64,000 nt of DNA, from assembly GCA_017512805.1 (NCBI GenBank), contig JAFWES010000046.1, positions 46,363-110,362 on the forward strand, in the 5' to 3' direction. The DNA comes from Clostridia bacterium (lineage in GTDB: Bacteria > Bacillota > Clostridia > Christensenellales > Aristaeellaceae). Below, in pieces: positions 36,084 through 43,890 of the stretch; the stretch's first letter is position 1; each line of letters begins with the position of its first letter. The position numbers and the translations under genes were made by a program. The notes under the pieces are model-generated. The model saw only the letters and a list, made by a program, of their open reading frames with translations. It was not told where the DNA came from and made no database searches.

Positions 36084-38996
36084 TTAATAGTATTGTTCAA
36101 CATACCCGTATGCTTTATCGAATACAGCCTTATCTCGTATCTTGTATTTTACCATGACAACTTCCCGCAGTGTCCTTTTTACTGTTTTCCTGCCCTCAGA
36201 GGAATCCTTCCATCCAGGGAAGCGAACAATCTTGACGATTGCGTCAATATCATTTACCAAACGCTCTACGATTACCGGTGTGCTGTCCGCACGGACCGTT
36301 TCAAACAGTTTCGTTAGGGCTGCTTTTCCTCGTTCTTCAGATGCTACCGGTTCTGCAGCACGTTCCATCTGCGCTGCTTCTTTTGCCAGATCTAACAGCG
36401 ACTTAACAAACTCGATGCTGGATAGCAGACCTGATTCAACTCTCTGCCTCAATTCTTCGACGCGTTTCCCCAGCGCGATAAAACGTTCATCGTCTTCATG
36501 CCGATGGATTAAAGCAACCAGATCAATTTCCAGTTTCTTAGCTTTTCTTTTCTGATCGGTTTCCCCATCCATCATTTTTTCGATCAGTTCTGCCTCTAAG
36601 GCAATCGTTTCTTCTGAAACCGGCTTTTCTTCAACAGAGATATTTTCATGGACCAATTGCAGCGTTTTGCTTCCCAGTGCTGCCCAAATCAGTTTCCCTG
36701 AATCGTCTGCAGGTCGAATTGAATCATAAACTTTGGACAGCCATCGATAATCTCCCTTGAAAGGTGTCAAACAGTTGTCCGGAGACAGCGCATTCCATGC
36801 TTTATTCAGAACGCGATAGTCCGCTCCAAAGGCATCTTTTATATCGTCTGTGGGTAAACAGGATTGTGCTTCCATCAGCCCTTCCCAGTCAGCCCGGGTA
36901 CGGTCAACACCAGGGAAATACTGAACGCACTTTTCGACAAATTCCCTGATTTTGCCACGGAGGGCATCAATATTGGTGATAATCTTCCTGGCAGCCTCAT
37001 CATCGAAGCTCAGTGCTTTTGCAACATCATCGAATATACCAACATAATCAACGATCAGACCATAGCTCTTATCCTGTCCATAAACACGATTGGTTCGGCA
37101 AATTGCCTGCAGAAGCGTATGATCCTTCATCGGTTTATCCAGATACATAACCTGAAGGATAGGCGCATCGAAACCGGTTAGCAGCTTGCTGGTAACAATG
37201 ACCAGCTGAAGCGGATTATTGGGATCTCTGAAGTCATCCAGCACCCTTGCTTCCTCGTCCCGATCTCTTCTCCACTCCTTGTACCGGTCCTCTTTGTCGT
37301 TATTTGTATCCATTACGATCGTGCTGGTCTGCTCGCCAAGCAGCTTATCCAGTTCGTTTTTATAGAGAACACAGCACTCACGGTCATAGCATACAACCTG
37401 CCCCTTAAAACCATTTGGGTTTATCTTTTCCATAAAATGCTGAGCAATATGCTCACATACCGCATGGATTCTGCCAGGATCTTTGATGATGGCTTCTACC
37501 CGGACATGTTCCGCTAACTTAATCGACTGGTGATCCGTCAGGCCTGCCTCTCTTTGCAGTCTGGCAAATTCCTCATCCAGAACATCCTGACGAACATGCA
37601 TCTTGACTGGAACCGGTTCGAAATGCAGTGGCAGCGTTGCGCCGTCCTTAACCGAGTCTGCGAAGGAATAGCGGGACATATACCCACCACGATCTTCAAG
37701 CGCTCCAAATGTACGGAATGTGTTTCGATCCAGTTTACTGATGGGCGTTCCCGTTAATCCGAAGAAAAATGCATTAGGCAGCGCGAGCCGCATCAGGATG
37801 CCCAGATCGCCCTCCTGTGTCCTGTGCGCTTCATCGACAAGCACGATGATATTATCCCGAAGGTTCAAAGAATGCGTAACCTTTTCGAACTTAAAAATGG
37901 TCGTGATCAGCACTTTCCGGATATCCGCTTTCAGCTTCTTTTCCAGTTCGTCGCAGGAAGATACGCCTTCCAAATTCGGAACATCTGCCATCGTAAATGT
38001 ACCAGCAATCTGTCCTTCCAGATCAATCCGGTCATTCACAATGATGACTGTTGGCGATTGCAGCTCTTTCATCATCCGCAGCTTCATTGCGGCGAATACC
38101 ATCAGCAATGACTTACCGCTGCCTTGGAAATGCCATATCAGACCTTTCTTCGGCTGGCCCGCTTTCACTCTTTCTACGATCATGTTTGCCCCTTCATACT
38201 GCTGATAGCGGCAAACGACTTTGATCTTTCGATTTCGTTTATCCGTAGAGAAAAGGGTAAAGTATCTGAACAGATCCAATACTGTTTCAGGATTCATGAT
38301 GGACGTCACAGATCTCGCCACATCGGTAAATGCACCTTCCTGATGCTCAATTCCCGCATACCAGGGTCCCCAGACAGTGACCGGAGCGCATACCGACCCG
38401 TATCGGAAGCACTTCCCTTCCGAAGCAAAATTGAAGATATTGGTCACAAACATCTGCGGAATGGATTTTTCATACTTCCCGATGTCTTGAGCTCCATCAA
38501 CCCAGCTCACGCTTGGCCTGGTCGGAGATTTCATTTCTCCAATGATAACAGGGAATCCATTGATCAGCAGGACGATATCCAGCCTTTTTCCGCCATTGGC
38601 AAACGGATAGATCCACTGATTGGTAACAACGAATTCGTTCTGCGTGACATCGTCATAATCAAAGAAACGGATGCTGACAGACCTGCCATCCGGGGCAAAG
38701 GGAAAAGAATTCTCTTCAAAAATCAATTTCTTGAAGCGTTCATTCTGCGTGACAAGATCATGCGGTTGAACAGTGCTAATCAATGACCGCAGCTTGTATA
38801 TGACCGTATCTGCATGCGTTGGATGCTCTGCAATGCATGGATTCAGCCGTATAAGAGCTGATTTCAGCATCTGGTCTACAAGGACATCCCCGTATGTCCT
38901 TGCAAGGGTATCTGCTGGCATATACTTCCAGCCCGCAGCAATACATGCTTCTATGACCATCTGCTCAGCTTGAGCTTCATTAAACGAATCCGCCAC
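36084..38996 (-). CDS. hsdR: Type I restriction enzyme, restriction/translocase subunit HsdR
   Basis: 970 residues. N-terminal nuclease domain with the D-x(n)-E-x-K site in RLDIVLLINGFPVIIGEMKS near 138-157; SF2 translocase with Walker A IWHFQGSGKSLLM near 290 and DEAH box VLVDEAHRTQEGD near 383, SAT-like GLTGTPIS and a second RecA domain (VIVTSKLLTGFDAPILQVMY); then a helical C-terminal part that docks on the methyltransferase. The start is GTG with AAGGAG 9 bases upstream. It should cut DNA after translocation when HsdM-HsdS find unmethylated sites. There is one hsdR for two hsdM and two hsdS genes. Confidence 0.95.
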   Translation of the reverse strand: MADSFNEAQAEQMVIEACIAAGWKYMPADTLARTYGDVLVDQMLKSALIRLNPCIAEHPTHADTVIYKLRSLISTVQPHDLVTQNERFKKLIFEENSFPFAPDGRSVSIRFFDYDDVTQNEFVVTNQWIYPFANGGKRLDIVLLINGFPVIIGEMKSPTRPSVSWVDGAQDIGKYEKSIPQMFVTNIFNFASEGKCFRYGSVCAPVTVWGPWYAGIEHQEGAFTDVARSVTSIMNPETVLDLFRYFTLFSTDKRNRKIKVVCRYQQYEGANMIVERVKAGQPKKGLIWHFQGSGKSLLMVFAAMKLRMMKELQSPTVIIVNDRIDLEGQIAGTFTMADVPNLEGVSSCDELEKKLKADIRKVLITTIFKFEKVTHSLNLRDNIIVLVDEAHRTQEGDLGILMRLALPNAFFFGLTGTPISKLDRNTFRTFGALEDRGGYMSRYSFADSVKDGATLPLHFEPVPVKMHVRQDVLDEEFARLQREAGLTDHQSIKLAEHVRVEAIIKDPGRIHAVCEHIAQHFMEKINPNGFKGQVVCYDRECCVLYKNELDKLLGEQTSTIVMDTNNDKEDRYKEWRRDRDEEARVLDDFRDPNNPLQLVIVTSKLLTGFDAPILQVMYLDKPMKDHTLLQAICRTNRVYGQDKSYGLIVDYVGIFDDVAKALSFDDEAARKIITNIDALRGKIREFVEKCVQYFPGVDRTRADWEGLMEAQSCLPTDDIKDAFGADYRVLNKAWNALSPDNCLTPFKGDYRWLSKVYDSIRPADDSGKLIWAALGSKTLQLVHENISVEEKPVSEETIALEAELIEKMMDGETDQKRKAKKLEIDLVALIHRHEDDERFIALGKRVEELRQRVESGLLSSIEFVKSLLDLAKEAAQMERAAEPVASEERGKAALTKLFETVRADSTPVIVERLVNDIDAIVKIVRFPGWKDSSEGRKTVKRTLREVVMVKYKIRDKAVFDKAYGYVEQYY

Positions 38997-39027
38997 TCTT
39001 TTCCACTCCTTCTTAACTCTCTCTTCT

Positions 39028-40170
39028 CTACTGTAAAAATGCTTCTCTGATCACATTTTTGATTAAATTTCGTCTCCGTAGGCCACTCTTCCACCCGCAA
39101 TATTTTGATTTGTCGGTCTGGTCACATAAAGCGCAGAACGCCTGTTGTTGCTCTATAGGTGGCAACGGAATTTGTAGTGCTTTCAGCTTTACTCCTGGTA
39201 AATGGGCGATTGAAGTTTTGCCTCCAACTATGTCCTCGAATTGATTGAAATCACTATGATGCTTGAACCAGTACGCAAGGTATCCCGGGACCAGATACTG
39301 CTCATTGCATCGTATTCTATGAACCGCCTTTTGAAAATAGCATCCCTCGATTTCATTGTGCCAAATGGCGCAACGTCCTACTTCGCCACCTTCGCATACA
39401 AGCAAATCTCCTTCTCGAAGCTCAAATTCCAGCTGATCCTCTGGAAGGAAATCCATCTCACGAAGTTCACTAAAATCAAAATGAAACCATTGGACATTGA
39501 AATTCGCGATGTAGGGGTGCCGATACTCGCCAGTCTGTTTTTTTGCATCAACCATTTTTCCGAGCCTTGTTTCGGCTATTGTTGCCAACGACCTCATTGG
39601 CCAGTTGAAGCTATTGGTAATAACATCCCCAAACATCTCCACAAATTGCGATTGAACAAGGGCATCTGCCTGCTTCAAAAGTGCTGTGTAGGCCATCTTT
39701 AATCGGTTCATTGCCCACAAAACACTTGAAAGGGCAATTTGTTCATCCAAAGAAGGAATCTGGAATTCCAACTTTGCAAGGTCCCGCCAGTTTATTGTGG
39801 GGGAAAGTGATCCGACAGAAATTTTGATAGCTGCATCGAGAAAATAGTCGGAGCTAATAAAAAACGGAAAGAAATACTTTGTGATAACAGATTCGATTGG
39901 CCGAAGTACCATTCCGTGAGCAGAAAAGATACCATCAAAAGGGGCGATGGCAACCTTCTTTTGATAGGCACGCCGGCGACCAAAGAGTACATCACCCTTA
40001 TGCATAACCAGCTTATCTCCAATAGGAGCTACCTCTGCACCCCAGCGAGTAACTTCTAAGCTACCGCTGTCGAGATGCTCCAATCCAATATATGTATCCT
40101 TGTCCGTTTCAGCTGGCTTTTTCTTTTCGGTCGAATTGATAGCTATCTCTTCAAAACGGTACTTAGGCAC
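39028..40170 (-). CDS. hsdS: Type I restriction-modification specificity subunit HsdS (second copy)
   Basis: About 381 codons, two target-recognition domains. The first runs to about 165 (YIGLEHLDSGSLEVTRWG, GDVLFGRRRAYQKKVAIAPF), a central helical linker contains LVQSQFVEMFGD, and the second has MRSLATIAETRLGKMVDAKK and closes with QQAFCALCDQTDKSK. The start is probably GTG at 40170 (VPKYRFEEIAINS), aligned with the other HsdS and preceded by GGTGGTGA; upstream GTGs are alternatives. It ends with TAG. It lies between the recombinase and hsdR and differs from the first copy in most of its recognition sequence. Confidence 0.88.
   Translation of the reverse strand: MPKYRFEEIAINSTEKKKPAETDKDTYIGLEHLDSGSLEVTRWGAEVAPIGDKLVMHKGDVLFGRRRAYQKKVAIAPFDGIFSAHGMVLRPIESVITKYFFPFFISSDYFLDAAIKISVGSLSPTINWRDLAKLEFQIPSLDEQIALSSVLWAMNRLKMAYTALLKQADALVQSQFVEMFGDVITNSFNWPMRSLATIAETRLGKMVDAKKQTGEYRHPYIANFNVQWFHFDFSELREMDFLPEDQLEFELREGDLLVCEGGEVGRCAIWHNEIEGCYFQKAVHRIRCNEQYLVPGYLAYWFKHHSDFNQFEDIVGGKTSIAHLPGVKLKALQIPLPPIEQQQAFCALCDQTDKSKYCGWKSGLRRRNLIKNVIREAFLQ
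39632..39653 (-). repeat. 22-bp direct repeat in hsdS central linker (copy 1)
   Basis: AACATCTCCACAAATTGCGA plus TT is identical to 41884-41905 in the other hsdS gene. It encodes SQFVEMF in both. The copies have the same orientation and bracket the recombinase gene. Confidence 0.9.
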
Positions 40171-40232
40171 ACATATCACCACCAATCTGTACGTTTCTAA
40201 GCCATCCCTTTTGGATAAATTGCGATTGGCAA

Positions 40233-41225
40233 TCAGCTAAGGTACTTCTGATGGCTTGCTTTAACATTAGTTTGATCAACCATGGCATATTCCATTGTTG
40301 TTTCAATTTTCGAATGGCCAAGGAGTTTCTGGACCTGCTCAACAGGCATTCCTTTATCAATCGCTCTCGTTGCCAACGTCCGACGGAATTTATGCGGATG
40401 AACCCTACCGACGCCCAATTTGCGTCCCAATTCCCGAACCCTGATTTCAACACCGCTGATTTCCAAGCGGTCATGAGGCTTCTGTAGTGTAACGAAAAGA
40501 GCAGGATTATCATCTGTTCTGCTGTTGAGATAATTTTTAAGATGCACTTTTGTTCGCGCATCGAAATATACAGGACGTTCTTTACTGCCTTTTCCAAACA
40601 CTACACACTCCCTTCCGTCAAAATCTACATCAGCCCGGTTGAGTCCAACAAGTTCGCTTACACGAATCCCTGTCGAAGATAACAGATCGATCATCGCCAA
40701 GTCTCTTAGGCAAGTACACCCATCCCGTAAGGTCTCCATTGTCTCGTCCGAATATGTTTCCTTTACTTGCTTCTCAGATCTGACCTTATGAATTCTCCGG
40801 ACGGGACTTTTCAAAATAAGATCCTCATCTTCAAGCCAGGAAAAGAAACTTGAAAAGATCCTTCGAAGATTATCGATATTGCCTTTGCTACAGTTAGTCC
40901 GTTTACGGTAATCAGCAAGGTACGTTCGAAGTTCATCTGTTTTAACCTGTACCATCGGCTTCTTAATCTCACTAAACATCTTTTTCAACGTATTCTCATA
41001 ATAATGAATCGTCTTTTCGCTACAGCCCTCCACTCTCTTTGCATCCAGAAATTTTCTTAACAATTCCTGGTTGTCCGGATCTTTCGAAATAAGTGGTTCT
41101 TCGGTTGGCAATATTGAAACTGCCATCAGGAGAATCGACAATGTGTCCTTGAGCATTCGAAGCTGTGAATTATTCAGAGCTCCCTGCATAGCCCGTAAGA
41201 CGTCGTTGATGATCTGTTCTTTCAT
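40233..41225 (-). CDS. Tyrosine recombinase between the two hsdS genes
   Basis: 330 residues. A SAM-like N-terminal DNA-binding domain (FLDAKRVEGCSEKTIHYYEN, LRRIFSSFFSWLEDEDLI) is followed by the catalytic domain with Arg in SSTGIRVSELVGL, HPHKFRRTLATRAI (H-x-x-R), LLGHSKIETTMEY (second His and the Tyr nucleophile). All key residues are present. Enzymes of this kind beside hsdS genes usually shuffle recognition domains, so switching of specificity is the likely job. No clear attachment sites were found, apart from the 22-bp repeats in hsdS. Confidence 0.93.
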   Translation of the reverse strand: MKEQIINDVLRAMQGALNNSQLRMLKDTLSILLMAVSILPTEEPLISKDPDNQELLRKFLDAKRVEGCSEKTIHYYENTLKKMFSEIKKPMVQVKTDELRTYLADYRKRTNCSKGNIDNLRRIFSSFFSWLEDEDLILKSPVRRIHKVRSEKQVKETYSDETMETLRDGCTCLRDLAMIDLLSSTGIRVSELVGLNRADVDFDGRECVVFGKGSKERPVYFDARTKVHLKNYLNSRTDDNPALFVTLQKPHDRLEISGVEIRVRELGRKLGVGRVHPHKFRRTLATRAIDKGMPVEQVQKLLGHSKIETTMEYAMVDQTNVKASHQKYLS

Positions 41226-41276
41226 GTTGATACACCTCTCCTTTAATTATGTACCAACATCCTACACCAGCTTCAA

Positions 41277-42413
41277 TCAGCCAAATATTCCCTTCATGAT
41301 GGCGTTTCTACTTTTTTCAAGAGATTCTAACGCTTGCCGGATTGCCAATTTTGATTTGTCAGTCTGTTTGACATAACTAATAAATCGCTCTTGCTCCTCT
41401 AACGGAGGTACTAATAATTTGAGAGTTCGTATTGAATCAAAATTTAACCCCGCCTTTACTGAACTTAGATTCTTTTCAAAGAATTGTTTTTTGCCAGCTT
41501 CGCTCTCCATAAAAAATGCAACATAAATAGGATCCAATACTTTACGATCTAGACGTATGCATGTAAGGTGTTGATTGATATATGCCCCATGTTCAGCTAT
41601 TTCTTTTGTTACAACACCTGTACGTCCAAGATCTGCTGTAATGCTGATAAGCAAATCACCTTCTTTAAGCCGTGTCCTATCCGCCTCAGCATTATGTGGT
41701 GGTTTTATGCATTGCACATCATCCACTGAAATAATACAATCTTTTACATTTTTAATCGTTATAAACCATTTGCCCTCATCAGAATAATATTGTGCCCAAC
41801 CACGAGACCCAGAAGTCAAAAAGCTAATAAAATCGGATAATTGATGAACTGGTAGTCCCTTTGTATTGTTTACCGGATCCCCGAACATCTCCACAAATTG
41901 CGATTTTACCAGCTCGTCTGTTTGTATAAGTAAGTCTTGATATGCCTTTCTTGTCCGTTCAACAGACCATAGCAAAGTAGCAAGCTTATGCTGCTCTGCT
42001 AATCCCGGCAGATCAAATTCGTACTCCGCCAATTGTGCCCATTTAGCTCGAGGAGACAAAGATCCTGCTGACTTTTCCATTGCAAAATCGAAAAAATCAT
42101 CGCTGCTGATGATAAATGGTAAAAGCGTTGGAAGCAGTTTGTCCTTTTGGGCAGCAATAACTGTAATATCTCCTGAACATACTCCATCAAAAGGTGCAAC
42201 AGCAGCCTTTTTCAGGTATGCTCGTCTGCGGCCAAACAAAACCTGGCCTTTATGAAACAGCTTTGTAAATGTGTTGTCCGAAGCATCAGACCAATGCGTC
42301 AAATTAATCTCTCCAGGAATTAGATGCTCAAGGCCAATCACTGGCAGCCCTGTTGGATCTTTGGAAGTCTCTCGGACTTCAATCGCCACATCTCCCAAAC
42401 GCACCTTACTCAT
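41277..42413 (-). CDS. hsdS: Type I restriction-modification specificity subunit HsdS (first copy)
   Basis: 378 residues with two recognition domains. The first holds VIGLEHLIPGEINLTHWSDA and GQVLFGRRRAYLKKAAVAPF; the linker has LVKSQFVEMFGD; the second begins HQLSDFISFLTSGSRGWAQY and ends EEQERFISYVKQTDKSK. The ATG overlaps the hsdM stop (ATGAGTAA), with GGAAGGAGG upstream. It gives sequence specificity to the methyltransferase and nuclease. It resembles the second hsdS only in the framework segments. Confidence 0.92.
   Translation of the reverse strand: MSKVRLGDVAIEVRETSKDPTGLPVIGLEHLIPGEINLTHWSDASDNTFTKLFHKGQVLFGRRRAYLKKAAVAPFDGVCSGDITVIAAQKDKLLPTLLPFIISSDDFFDFAMEKSAGSLSPRAKWAQLAEYEFDLPGLAEQHKLATLLWSVERTRKAYQDLLIQTDELVKSQFVEMFGDPVNNTKGLPVHQLSDFISFLTSGSRGWAQYYSDEGKWFITIKNVKDCIISVDDVQCIKPPHNAEADRTRLKEGDLLISITADLGRTGVVTKEIAEHGAYINQHLTCIRLDRKVLDPIYVAFFMESEAGKKQFFEKNLSSVKAGLNFDSIRTLKLLVPPLEEQERFISYVKQTDKSKLAIRQALESLEKSRNAIMKGIFG
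41884..41905 (-). repeat. 22-bp direct repeat in hsdS central linker (copy 2)
   Basis: Identical and in the same orientation as 39632-39653. Recombination between the two would fuse the first half of this hsdS to the second half of the other and release a circle carrying the recombinase. Confidence 0.9.
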
Positions 42414-43890
42414 CCGCTTCGCCTCCTTCCAACATGGCAACAACAGCTTCAAGCGCACTATGCATGATCGCTGCGTTTTCCTGCCAGGAATCGAGGCATT
42501 CCTGTAGATTAAGCGATACGAGCTCTCGATCCTTTTTTCTCACATATAGTGGGATACTGAGATTGAAACGGTTATTTGCAATCTCTTCAAAATCGACCAA
42601 GCGGGAATAGCCTTCCTCTTTCGTACCATTCAGATAGGCTCCCGCGATGTGCTCTATATGGCTATCTTCTAAGTAGCTCTGCGCATTTTTACGCGTGACT
42701 TCATCGACAGCATTAATAAATAATACCTTGTGCTTACGCTCTTCTGATTTGGATGTTCTGCAGATTACGATACACGCTTCCATCGGAGCATTAAAAAACA
42801 GATTGGGGCCAAGGCCAATTACACATTCAATCAAATCACTTTTTACCAGGTTCTCCCGAAGCAAAGATTCTTCTTCGCGAAACAGCACGCCATGGGGGAA
42901 CAGAATCGCGCATCGACCGGTACCCGGCTTCATGCTTTTTAGAATATGCTGGAAGAATGCATAATCTGCACGCCCCTGAGGCGGTGTGCCCAGAAAATTT
43001 CGGCCGTATTTATCATTTTCAAATGCGGTGCGATCCCATTGTTTGATAGAATATGGTGGATTGGCCAGTACGAGATCAAATCGCTGAATCTGACCGCCAA
43101 CCACGAACGCCGGGTTGCGAAGTGTATCGCCCGTGACAATGTGAAAATCGGAAATACCATGCAGGAAGAGGTTCATTCTTCCGATCGCGCTGGTCAGATT
43201 ATTGATTTCCTGGCCGTAGATCTTTACATTTCTGTATTCCTGTCCGTGTTCTTTGATCCACGCGATCGAGGAGATGAGCATTCCGGCGCTTCCACAGGTT
43301 GGATCATAGATGCTTTCCTGACTCTGTGGCCGCAGCATTTCCGTCATCAGATGGACCACCGTTCGGTTTGTATAGAATTCCTGTGCTGTATGTCCGCTGT
43401 CGTCCGCAAACTTCTTGATCAGGTATTCATATCCCTGTCCTAATTCATCCTCTGGACAATTTGCGAGGGACAGAGTCAGCTTGGAAAAGTGCTCCAGCAG
43501 GTCCTTCAGGAGCCGATCAGGAAGGCGGTTCTTATTCGTCCAGGCACCATCTCCAAAGATACCAGTCAGTTTTTCGCCGTTCGCTTTCTCGATTTCCCGG
43601 AAGGCATTCACGATCGCTTGTCCGACATCTTCTGTTACCATCCGGACATCCCTCCAGTGATGACCATCTGGGATCACGAAAGAGTGATCGTCCGAAAACA
43701 GATCCGCATCCTCCCCATACTCGGCTTCGAATTCTGCTGTTTCCTCATCATAAACATCACAAAGCCGTTTAAAAAACAATAACGGGAAAATATACTGTTT
43801 GTAGCTTCCGGCATCAATGTTCGTTCTCAGCAGGACAGCAGAGCCCCAGAGATAGGATTCCAGCTCTGAGATGGGAATTCTTTCAGCCAT
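42406..43890 (-). CDS. hsdM: Type I DNA methyltransferase subunit HsdM (stand-alone)
   Basis: 494 residues. The N-terminal helical HsdM domain (YKQYIFPLLFFKRLCDVYDE) is followed by the N6-adenine methyltransferase domain with motif I DPTCGSAGML near 197 and motif IV NPPY near 277. SAM-dependent methylation of adenine requires HsdS for targeting. The ATG overlaps the previous stop by 8 bases (ATGGCTGA), after GGAGGGAGG. It is a paralogue of the methyltransferase part of the fusion gene upstream, but clearly different in sequence, so the two are not a recent duplication. Confidence 0.95.
   Translation of the reverse strand: MAERIPISELESYLWGSAVLLRTNIDAGSYKQYIFPLLFFKRLCDVYDEETAEFEAEYGEDADLFSDDHSFVIPDGHHWRDVRMVTEDVGQAIVNAFREIEKANGEKLTGIFGDGAWTNKNRLPDRLLKDLLEHFSKLTLSLANCPEDELGQGYEYLIKKFADDSGHTAQEFYTNRTVVHLMTEMLRPQSQESIYDPTCGSAGMLISSIAWIKEHGQEYRNVKIYGQEINNLTSAIGRMNLFLHGISDFHIVTGDTLRNPAFVVGGQIQRFDLVLANPPYSIKQWDRTAFENDKYGRNFLGTPPQGRADYAFFQHILKSMKPGTGRCAILFPHGVLFREEESLLRENLVKSDLIECVIGLGPNLFFNAPMEACIVICRTSKSEERKHKVLFINAVDEVTRKNAQSYLEDSHIEHIAGAYLNGTKEEGYSRLVDFEEIANNRFNLSIPLYVRKKDRELVSLNLQECLDSWQENAAIMHSALEAVVAMLEGGEADE

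Noticed and set aside
40233-41225. Integrase as the mobiliser of the whole defence island
   Set aside because: It lies between two hsdS genes with linker repeats, and no att-like direct repeats or tRNA gene were seen at the island borders, so specificity switching fits better.
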